Assembly (NCBI GenBank): GCA_964539045.1
Contig: CAZIHW010000033.1
Span: forward strand, 1-57,946
Length of the DNA: 57,946 nt
Direction: 5' to 3'
Origin: UBA1227 sp964539045
Lineage (GTDB): Bacteria; Bacillota; Clostridia; Oscillospirales; Acutalibacteraceae
The position numbers were made by a program, and so were the translations under genes. This document shows positions 49,801 to 56,134 of the stretch, piece by piece (within the stretch, counting starts at the first letter, position 1; the number at the start of each line of letters is the position of its first letter). A model generated the notes under the pieces. That model had not been told where the DNA came from and searched no databases. It was given only the letters and a program-made list of their open reading frames with translations.

Positions 49801-50582
49801 CGCTTGTAAAACACGAATTGAGACAAAATAAGACTTCGTTTTTGATATGGACGGCTTCTATTGGCTTTCTTATTGCAATCTGTATTTTACTGTTCCCGGA
49901 AATGAAGGGGCAGATGAGCGGCGTCAATGATATGTTCGCCTCTATGGGTTCTTTTACAGATGCATTCGGGATGGATCGTTTGAGCATTGGAACTCTTATT
50001 GGATTTTATTCTGTTGAGTGCGGCAATGTTTTGGGGCTCGGCGGTGCGTTTTTCGCTTCCCTTTGTGCAGTAGGTATTTTAAGCAAAGAGGAAACGAATA
50101 AAACTGCAGAATTTCTGCTTACCCATCCTGTCAGCCGCAAAAGAATCATTACGGAAAAGCTGATTGCCGTACTGGTTCAGATAACAGCTATGAACCTCAT
50201 TATCTATGCTGTTTCTGTCGGCACTATAGCCGCTATCGGCGAAGCAATCCCCTGGAAGGAAATCAATCTTATGCATCTGGGCTACTATCTGCTTCAGCTT
50301 GAACTTGCAGGAATTTGCTTTGGCATTTCGGCATTTCTCCGCAAAGGCGGTGCGGGTGTAGGGCTCGGTATTGCCGCAATGATGTATTTTTTGAACTTGA
50401 TTGCAAACATTACCGATGCCGCTGAATTTCTTAAGTACATAACACCGTTTGGATATTGCGAGGGCGCCGACATTGTGTCAAACGGCAGCCTGGACGGAGT
50501 GATGGTTGCCATTGGTGCCGCCTTAGGAATTGGCGGAATAATTATTGCTTATCTGAAATATACGAAAAAAGATATACATTAG
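49797..50582 (+). CDS. ABC-2 type exporter permease
   Basis: 261 aa with about six hydrophobic segments (FLIWTASIGFLIAICILLF, GLGGAFFASLCAVGIL, GYYLLQLELAGICFGISAFL and others) and the ABC-2 layout with a large first outside loop. LLTHPVSRKRIITEKL is the typical cytoplasmic coupling region. It is partner of the ATPase just upstream; the substrate is unknown. Confidence 0.87.
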   Translation: MTLVKHELRQNKTSFLIWTASIGFLIAICILLFPEMKGQMSGVNDMFASMGSFTDAFGMDRLSIGTLIGFYSVECGNVLGLGGAFFASLCAVGILSKEETNKTAEFLLTHPVSRKRIITEKLIAVLVQITAMNLIIYAVSVGTIAAIGEAIPWKEINLMHLGYYLLQLELAGICFGISAFLRKGGAGVGLGIAAMMYFLNLIANITDAAEFLKYITPFGYCEGADIVSNGSLDGVMVAIGAALGIGGIIIAYLKYTKKDIH

Positions 50583-50611
50583 AGTAAAACTTAAACTAGA
50601 ATAAAATGCAA

Positions 50612-50652
50612 AAACGGCGGCAAGGAAAATCCTTGCCGTCGTTTCATTTTAT
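50612..50652 (+). terminator. Intrinsic terminator after the ABC-2 exporter
   Basis: A 14-bp stem (50612-50625 with 50631-50644, one G-T wobble) around AAAAT, then TTTCATTTTAT. Confidence 0.85.
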
Positions 50653-50677
50653 CTTAAAGTATATCCTTAGAGTATTT

Positions 50678-51007
50678 TTACTTCAAAAGTCCGCCTATAA
50701 CATCGGCGACATCCTTTAAATCTGTCTTTCCGTCGCCGTTCACATCGGTGCCGGCTTCCTCTTTTTCTTTTGAGGTGTCGGCTTTAGGCTTTGAAGATGC
50801 CTTTTTCCCGGATCCGCCTATTTTATCCCTATCCACATAGGAAAGACCCGTACCCGGAATTCCAACAGACTTGGTAGATGTTCCGTTAGAGCTGATGGTG
50901 TAATGCATTCCCTTTTTACCAAGGGACAGGCTCAAACTGCTCTTATTTATATTCAATCTTACTCCGGGTAAAATCTTTATACTTTTTCTAAATCTAAATG
51001 ATCCCAT
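50678..51007 (-). CDS. DUF4236 protein with a C-terminal dockerin-like calcium loop
   Basis: 109 aa. The N-terminal ~55 residues (FRFRKSIKILPGVRLNINKS, then SLSLGKKGMHYTISSNG and VGIPGTGLSY) match DUF4236. A Lys/Ser/Ala linker leads to a single EF-hand/dockerin-type segment, DVNGDGKTDLKDVADVI (~88-104), with Asp/Asn/Asp at positions 1, 3, 5 and Asp at 9 and 12. Dockerins have two such repeats, so half is missing. There is no signal peptide. The combination is unusual. It lies 21 bases downstream of the DUF805 gene. Confidence 0.72.
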   Translation of the reverse strand: MGSFRFRKSIKILPGVRLNINKSSLSLSLGKKGMHYTISSNGTSTKSVGIPGTGLSYVDRDKIGGSGKKASSKPKADTSKEKEEAGTDVNGDGKTDLKDVADVIGGLLK

Positions 51008-51028
51008 ATTCCCTCCAAAGAAGTTCTA

Positions 51029-51595
51029 TCAGCTCTTCTTTGCACCACAGGCGGCGCAGAAGTTGCCACTGCTTTCACAACCGCAATTAGAGCAAATCCA
51101 AGTAGTATTTTCCGGCGTAGGCTCAAGGTCTATAACCGGGGAATCATCAGCCGTATTCTCAGTTTTTTTCGGCTCACCGTAAACTGTGTCGGAGGATGAT
51201 TTCCTATTGTCAAAGAATTCATCCCATCTTGATGTATCAGAGGAAGGAACACAGCAAAGTACAATCAATGCAATAGTGCCTATGCTTGGTATAAGAGCAA
51301 CGAATACAAGCCACCATGGGAAGCCCGCATCCCTTATTCTGCGCACAGTCATAGCTATTTCGGCAATAGCCACAAATATCATTAAAATACTGAAAGCAAG
51401 GGCAAAAATAGCCACCAAAGCAACCATTACACCCATTTCTTTGTATATGCCGACAACTGCCAAAATAGACATAATAATCGCGAGAACCACCTCAAGAATC
51501 ACTGTGGCGGCAGTAGCCAACCAGAAATCCCGCATCTCTGTTCTACCCTTAAAATCAGTCCAGTTACTTATCATATCCTTAAAAGCTTTAATCAT
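51029..51595 (-). CDS. DUF805 membrane protein with C-terminal zinc ribbon
   Basis: 188 aa. About four membrane helices (~26-50, 55-85, 95-118) with DUF805 hallmarks WTDFKGRTEMRDFWLA and RRIRDAGFPWWL. A linker is followed by a terminal zinc ribbon, CSNCGCESSGNFCAACG (CxxC-x-CxxC). The function of DUF805 is not established; members are small inner-membrane proteins. It probably forms an operon with the DUF4236 protein. Confidence 0.82.
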   Translation of the reverse strand: MIKAFKDMISNWTDFKGRTEMRDFWLATAATVILEVVLAIIMSILAVVGIYKEMGVMVALVAIFALAFSILMIFVAIAEIAMTVRRIRDAGFPWWLVFVALIPSIGTIALIVLCCVPSSDTSRWDEFFDNRKSSSDTVYGEPKKTENTADDSPVIDLEPTPENTTWICSNCGCESSGNFCAACGAKKS

Positions 51596-51680
51596 GAAAA
51601 TACGCTCCCTTCATTTCATTGATGTAATAATTATAGCATAAAACAGATAAAAATGTATACTTCAACATATTACATTATTA

Positions 51681-52208
51681 TTAAAATCCGTCCCATAAAA
51701 TTATACTTCCGGCACTTCGGGTTTTATTCATATCTATTATTCTTTGGTTAGAAGACCCTCTGAATCTCAAAGATATGTCATGGAGCTCATCAATATATCT
51801 TCCGTCAACAAGCACATCTATCATACTAAGGAGTTCTCCCGTAAAAGCGGTATGCGGATATGCGCCGGCTTTCGTCAACTCATCATCAAGTCTGAAGCCT
51901 GAAAAAGCCCATATAGTCTTATTTGGGTAGCGCAATTTAACCTCTTTTACCAAAGACAAAACCTCTGGCTGGTTTCGAGGTTCGAACGGATCGCCCCCCA
52001 AAAGAGTCAACCCGTCGACAAAAGGTTTATCAAGCTCTTCAAAAATTATTTTTCTGGCTTCATCATCAAACGGCTTACCGTAATCAAAGTCCCATGTCTG
52101 CGGTTGGAAACAGTTTTTACACTTATTTGTACAACCACTTACAAACAATGTAACCCTGACTCCGGTACCGTTTGCAATATCGCACTTCTTTATCTCACCG
52201 TAATTCAT
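51681..52208 (-). CDS. nrdG: Anaerobic ribonucleotide reductase activating protein
   Basis: 175 aa radical-SAM enzyme. The cluster motif CTNKCKNC (about residues 31-38) is preceded by NGTGVRVTLFVSG. LTLLGGDPFEPRN binds S-adenosylmethionine. It generates the glycyl radical on NrdD. The start is one base after the nrdD stop, with no strong ribosome site, so translation is probably coupled. Confidence 0.93.
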   Translation of the reverse strand: MNYGEIKKCDIANGTGVRVTLFVSGCTNKCKNCFQPQTWDFDYGKPFDDEARKIIFEELDKPFVDGLTLLGGDPFEPRNQPEVLSLVKEVKLRYPNKTIWAFSGFRLDDELTKAGAYPHTAFTGELLSMIDVLVDGRYIDELHDISLRFRGSSNQRIIDMNKTRSAGSIILWDGF

Positions 52209-52209
52209 A

Positions 52210-54384
52210 TTATAAGTGAAGTACGCGCTCTTTTATCTCTTGCGTACGGCCTTGATTCCAGAATTGCGTGCCTATATATCCGCAGGTTCTGCGTGCCACA
52301 TTCATCTTATCCTGATCTCGATTATGACACTTCGGACATTCCCAAACGAGTTTACCGTCATCTTCTACTATCTGAATCTCCCCGTCATAACCGCAAACCT
52401 GACAATAATCGCTCTTGGTGTTGAGCTCTGCATACATGATGTTGTCATATATGAACTTCATTATTTGAAGGACTGCCTCAAGATTATCCTGCATGTTCGG
52501 AACCTCTACATAAGAGATGGCACCACCGGGAGAGAGAGCCTGGAATTCAGATTCAAACTTAAGCTTTGTAAATGCATCTATCTCTTCAGTAACATGAACG
52601 TGATAAGAGTTAGTTATATACTGCTTATCAGTTACTCCCTCTATGATACCAAAACGCTTTTGAAGCAGCTTTGCAAACTTGTAAGTTGTAGACTCAAGCG
52701 GTGTTCCGTAAAGAGAGAAGTCAATATTCTCCTTTGCCTTCCAGGCCTTGCAGGCATCATTCATATGTTGCATAACCTTTAATGCAAAAGGCTTACCCTC
52801 TGCATCAGTATGGCTTTTTCCGGTCATATACTTTGTGCACTCATAAAGACCGGCATATCCGAGAGATATTGTTGAATAACCGCCGAAAAGAAGCTTATCT
52901 ATAGGCTCACCCTTTTGGAGGCGTGCCAATGCACCGTACTGCCAAAGTATGGGAGCAGCATCCGAAAGAGTGCCCTTGAGACGTTCATGTCTGCACATAA
53001 GAGCCCTGTAGCAAAGATCCAGACGCTCATCAAAAATCTTCCAGAACTTATCCATGTCTCTACCGGATGAGCATGCGACATCAACAAGGTTTATAGTTAC
53101 AACGCCCTGATTGAAACGTCCGTAGTATTGAGGCTTACCCTCTTCATTAACATAAGGCGTAAGGAAGCTTCTGCAACCCATGCAGGTATAGCAATGTCCC
53201 TCACCGTTCTTATCCACTTTAAGTTGTTTCATAATCTTTTCAGATATATAATCAGGAACCATCCTCTTAGCAGTGCACTTTGCCGCAAGCTGTGTAAGAT
53301 AGTAGTATTTTGAACCCTCTGTTATGTTGTCCTCTTCAAGAACATATACGAGTTTCGGGAAAGCAGGGGTTACCCATACACCATCCTCATTCTTAACGCC
53401 TTGAATTCGCTGCTTCAATGTTTCCTCTATAACAAGAGCGAGGTCTTCCTTTTCCTGGGCATTTCTCGCCTCATTGAGGTACATAAATACTGTTATAAAC
53501 GGAGCTTGTCCGTTTGTCGTGAGCAATGTAACAACCTGATATTGTATAGTCTGTACACCGCGCCTTATTTCCTCGAGAAGCCTGCCCCTGACCATATTTT
53601 CCTTAGCTTCTTCCGGTATATCAATACCCATGTATTCAACTTCTTGTTCCACTACTTTTCTTATCTTCTTACGTGAAACATCAACGAAGGGTACAAGATG
53701 GGTAAGGCTGATACTCTGACCGCCGTACTGGTTTGAAGCAACCTGAGCTATAATCTGCGTAGCTATGTTGCAGGCTGTTGAAAAGCTATGAGGTCTTTCT
53801 ATCTTTGTTCCGGATATAACTGTACCGTTCTGAAGCATATCCTCAAGATTTACGAGGTCGCAATTGTGCATATGCTGCGCATAGTAATCAGTGTCGTGGA
53901 AATGAATCAATCCATTCTTATGCGCCTCTACTATGTCTTGCGGGAGGAGAATTCTCTCGGTTATGTCGCGGGAAACCTCTCCGGCCATATAGTCGCGCTG
54001 AACACTGTTCACAGTAGGATTCTTGTTTGAATTCTCCTGCTTTGCTTCCTCATTATTACACTCAATCAGAGTTAATATCTTCTCATCGGTTGTATTTGCC
54101 TGTCTGGCAAGAGATCGGGTATATCTATAGGTTATGTACCTCTTTGCAACCTCAAAAGCACCCTGCTTCATAATCTGCTTTTCGACAAGGTCCTGAATTT
54201 CCTCTACCGTAAGAGATCTTTCCAACTTTTCACATGTGGATTGAATATTGGATGCAATTTCTTTGATTTGATCCTCCGTCATGCGATCATTCTCTTCAAC
54301 AACCGCATTTGCCTTTTGAATAGCAACTATGATTTTGTTGATATCAAAGATAACTTCGGAACCCGAACGCTTAATAATCTTCAT
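52210..54384 (-). CDS. nrdD: Anaerobic ribonucleoside-triphosphate reductase
   Basis: 724 aa from the ATG at 54384; the frame runs 22 codons further up without a ribosome site. An ATP-cone (residues ~1-90, MKIIKRSGSEVIFDINKI) precedes the ten-stranded barrel. The zinc site is CQVCGYDG and CPKC, and the glycyl-radical loop TCGYIG has its Gly near residue 702. It makes deoxynucleotides without oxygen, typical of strict anaerobes. Control by NrdR is suggested by a perfect box within the promoter. Confidence 0.94.
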   Translation of the reverse strand: MKIIKRSGSEVIFDINKIIVAIQKANAVVEENDRMTEDQIKEIASNIQSTCEKLERSLTVEEIQDLVEKQIMKQGAFEVAKRYITYRYTRSLARQANTTDEKILTLIECNNEEAKQENSNKNPTVNSVQRDYMAGEVSRDITERILLPQDIVEAHKNGLIHFHDTDYYAQHMHNCDLVNLEDMLQNGTVISGTKIERPHSFSTACNIATQIIAQVASNQYGGQSISLTHLVPFVDVSRKKIRKVVEQEVEYMGIDIPEEAKENMVRGRLLEEIRRGVQTIQYQVVTLLTTNGQAPFITVFMYLNEARNAQEKEDLALVIEETLKQRIQGVKNEDGVWVTPAFPKLVYVLEEDNITEGSKYYYLTQLAAKCTAKRMVPDYISEKIMKQLKVDKNGEGHCYTCMGCRSFLTPYVNEEGKPQYYGRFNQGVVTINLVDVACSSGRDMDKFWKIFDERLDLCYRALMCRHERLKGTLSDAAPILWQYGALARLQKGEPIDKLLFGGYSTISLGYAGLYECTKYMTGKSHTDAEGKPFALKVMQHMNDACKAWKAKENIDFSLYGTPLESTTYKFAKLLQKRFGIIEGVTDKQYITNSYHVHVTEEIDAFTKLKFESEFQALSPGGAISYVEVPNMQDNLEAVLQIMKFIYDNIMYAELNTKSDYCQVCGYDGEIQIVEDDGKLVWECPKCHNRDQDKMNVARRTCGYIGTQFWNQGRTQEIKERVLHL

Positions 54385-54499
54385 TGTTACGTTATTTCTC
54401 CCTTCTTCGCCCCGAGGGTAAAAGTCTCTCTGTGACGTCTGTAAAGTCAAAGTGCTTTACAGTATGCCGTCATGCAAGCATTTTTTTGTTACCTTCAAT

Positions 54500-54528
54500 A
54501 TAATACACAATATATTGTGTTCAGTCAA
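54500..54528 (-). promoter_or_regulatory. Promoter of nrdDG
   Basis: Minus-strand TTGACT (54528-54523), a 17-base spacer and TATTAT (54505-54500). The spacer is filled by the NrdR box. The 115-base leader downstream holds one hairpin, CTGTAAAG/CTTTACAG (54439-54462). Confidence 0.65.
54505..54520. promoter_or_regulatory. NrdR box ACACAATATATTGTGT
   Basis: Perfect 16-base palindrome matching the known NrdR consensus (ACAC-AT-TATNTTGTGT type), between the -35 and -10 of nrdD. A weaker second site may lie at 54537-54552, 32 bases away on the same face of the helix. Confidence 0.8.
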
Positions 54529-54697
54529 TAGAGCGAACCCAACATTTTGCAAATCCTATGTAAAATATGGAAGTCCTTTTTTGTTTATTTTGCAGACTTG
54601 ACTTTTCTCTTTAATCGGGAATGAAAGGCATCAAAATCTATAAAATAATACGATTAAAACCCTACTCCGGCCCATATAAACCTTTCGTTCTACCGTA

Positions 54698-54727
54698 TTG
54701 ACCGTAAAAGAAAATTGATATTATAAT
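54698..54727 (+). promoter_or_regulatory. Promoter of the XRE regulator
   Basis: TTGACC (54698-54703), an 18-base spacer and TATAAT (54722-54727), 21 bases before the ATG. Confidence 0.6.
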
Positions 54728-54748
54728 TTTCAAAAAGGAGAAATATTT

Positions 54749-55111
54749 ATGTCATTTTCAAGTAACTTAAAAAGACTGCGAAAAGAACACGAGCTCACAC
54801 AATATGAAGTGGCCGGAGCTGTTGATATTAATATGAGGACTCTGCAGAATTATGAAAGCGGCAAGTGCTACCCGAGAAAAAGGGAGACAGCCTTAAGACT
54901 GGCAGAGTTCTTCAAAATACCGGCGAACGAGTTGTTTTCTGACGACGACTTATATCCGCTGAGCTCAGAACAAAATGTCAAAACTAAAACGTATGAGGAA
55001 ATAGACTCCATATTGGATGACTTATGCAACTTACTCTATCAGGAGAATTTTTCCGAAGAAAATAAGAGTTCAATAATTTCAATCATACGCGATAAGTTTT
55101 CACATCAATGA
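54749..55111 (+). CDS. XRE-family (HTH_3) transcriptional regulator
   Basis: 120 aa. The N-terminal Cro/CI-type HTH (residues ~5-60) has LKRLRKEHELTQYEVAGAVDINMRTLQNYESG, the classic five-helix pattern. The C-terminal acidic helix has no obvious ligand domain. AAAGGAGAA precedes the ATG. It is convergent with the small gene downstream, overlapping it by 12 bases at their 3' ends. The target is unknown. Confidence 0.85.
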   Translation: MSFSSNLKRLRKEHELTQYEVAGAVDINMRTLQNYESGKCYPRKRETALRLAEFFKIPANELFSDDDLYPLSSEQNVKTKTYEEIDSILDDLCNLLYQENFSEENKSSIISIIRDKFSHQ

Positions 55112-55393
55112 AGTAGACTTTCCCATCACCTTCAGAGAAACTGTTGTAACAACTGCTCCCATTATGTCGGCATACTCAAAAATATGTTTGCCCAAATCCC
55201 CGCTTAAAAAATTATAGCGTTCTTCTGAATTTTCAAAGATATAAACGTTATAAAACCTTTTGTCTTTGTAGGCAACCATATGAGGTATGAACTCAACACC
55301 GGTCACAGGCAATGTATATACTTCATATCCCTGATGCCTCATAACATCTGCTGCCAAAAATCTCAATTGTTCCCTTCTTGATTTACTTTCCAT
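55100..55393 (-). CDS. Small uncharacterised protein
   Basis: 97 aa from the ATG at 55393 (GGAGG eight bases upstream; an ATG two codons earlier is too close to it). Mixed alpha/beta, soluble: REQLRFLAADVMRHQGYEVYTLPV, then FIPHMVAYKDKRFYNVYIFE, and a C-terminal VVTTVSLKVMG. It has a faint look of a small nuclease- or Holliday-resolvase-like alpha/beta fold, but no catalytic motif is clear, so I leave it unassigned. The 3' end overlaps the XRE gene on the other strand. Confidence 0.6.
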   Translation of the reverse strand: MESKSRREQLRFLAADVMRHQGYEVYTLPVTGVEFIPHMVAYKDKRFYNVYIFENSEERYNFLSGDLGKHIFEYADIMGAVVTTVSLKVMGKSTSLM

Positions 55394-55561
55394 AAACATG
55401 ACCTCCGAACAAGGCCACTGACGCTCAATCCCCAAGTGAAAATACTTTCGTATTTCATTTATATTGTATAAAGGCGAAAATAGAGAGTCAATCGAACAAA
55501 ACCTACATTGCGCACCAAAGTCCCATAAAACGTTCCCATAACTCTAAAAAATCTTATCACA

Positions 55562-55590
55562 TTGAAAACTTTCACTATTCGTAGTATAAT
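55562..55590 (+). promoter_or_regulatory. Promoter of the DtxR-type regulator
   Basis: TTGAAA (55562-55567), a 17-base spacer and TATAAT (55585-55590). A repeat copy sits in the ~65-base leader. Confidence 0.65.
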
Positions 55591-55625
55591 TTCTTAAATT
55601 GTTTTGATATTTACCGGACGTTTAA

Positions 55626-55639
55626 AGCCTGACGGCTAA
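55626..55639. repeat. Solo repeat copy in the leader of the DtxR-type gene
   Basis: AGCCTGACGGCTAA, 24 bases before the ATG, between promoter and ribosome site. Confidence 0.6.
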
Positions 55640-55662
55640 TATTATTTACAAGGAGGGCGCCC

Positions 55663-56028
55663 ATGCCGTTACAAGAATCCGGAGAGATGTACCTGGAGAC
55701 CATCCTTATACTGTTAAAAGAAAGTCAGAATGTTCGTTCCATAGATATAGTTGAGAGAATGGGATACTCGAAGCCAAGCGTAAGCAGGGCCGTCGGTCTT
55801 TTAAAAAACGGCGGTTATATAGTCGTTGCCGATGACGGTACTATAACATTTACCCCCGAAGGCAGAAGTATTGCCGAAAAGATATATGAGAGGCATACCG
55901 TTTTAACAAAGGTTCTCATTTCTCTCGGTGTTTCCGAAGAAGTGGCATCCGCAGATGCTTGTAAGATGGAGCATGTCATAAGCGACGAAACCTTCAACGC
56001 GATAAAAAAGCATATCAAAAGCAGGTGA
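55663..56028 (+). CDS. DtxR/MntR-family metal-dependent regulator with iron-type ligands
   Basis: 121 aa: an N-terminal winged HTH (VRSIDIVERMGYSKPSVSRAV) and a short dimerisation domain, without the SH3-like third domain of DtxR. The length matches MntR. The ligand positions instead follow DtxR/IdeR: Met9 in GEMYL, Cys100, Glu103 and His104 in DACKMEHV, plus His78. MntR has Asp/Glu at the first two sites. So it is probably Fe2+-sensing. A strong AAGGAGGG site precedes the ATG. It may control the feoAB operon, but no operator is proven. Confidence 0.85.
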   Translation: MPLQESGEMYLETILILLKESQNVRSIDIVERMGYSKPSVSRAVGLLKNGGYIVVADDGTITFTPEGRSIAEKIYERHTVLTKVLISLGVSEEVASADACKMEHVISDETFNAIKKHIKSR

Positions 56029-56134
56029 TCTTAATCACCTGCTTTTTTGTTTTCTCATGAAAATAACAGATACCACGGCACAAAATATGCCGTGGTACCG
56101 AAAAATTAAAGTTAAGCTATGTTACTTATATATG

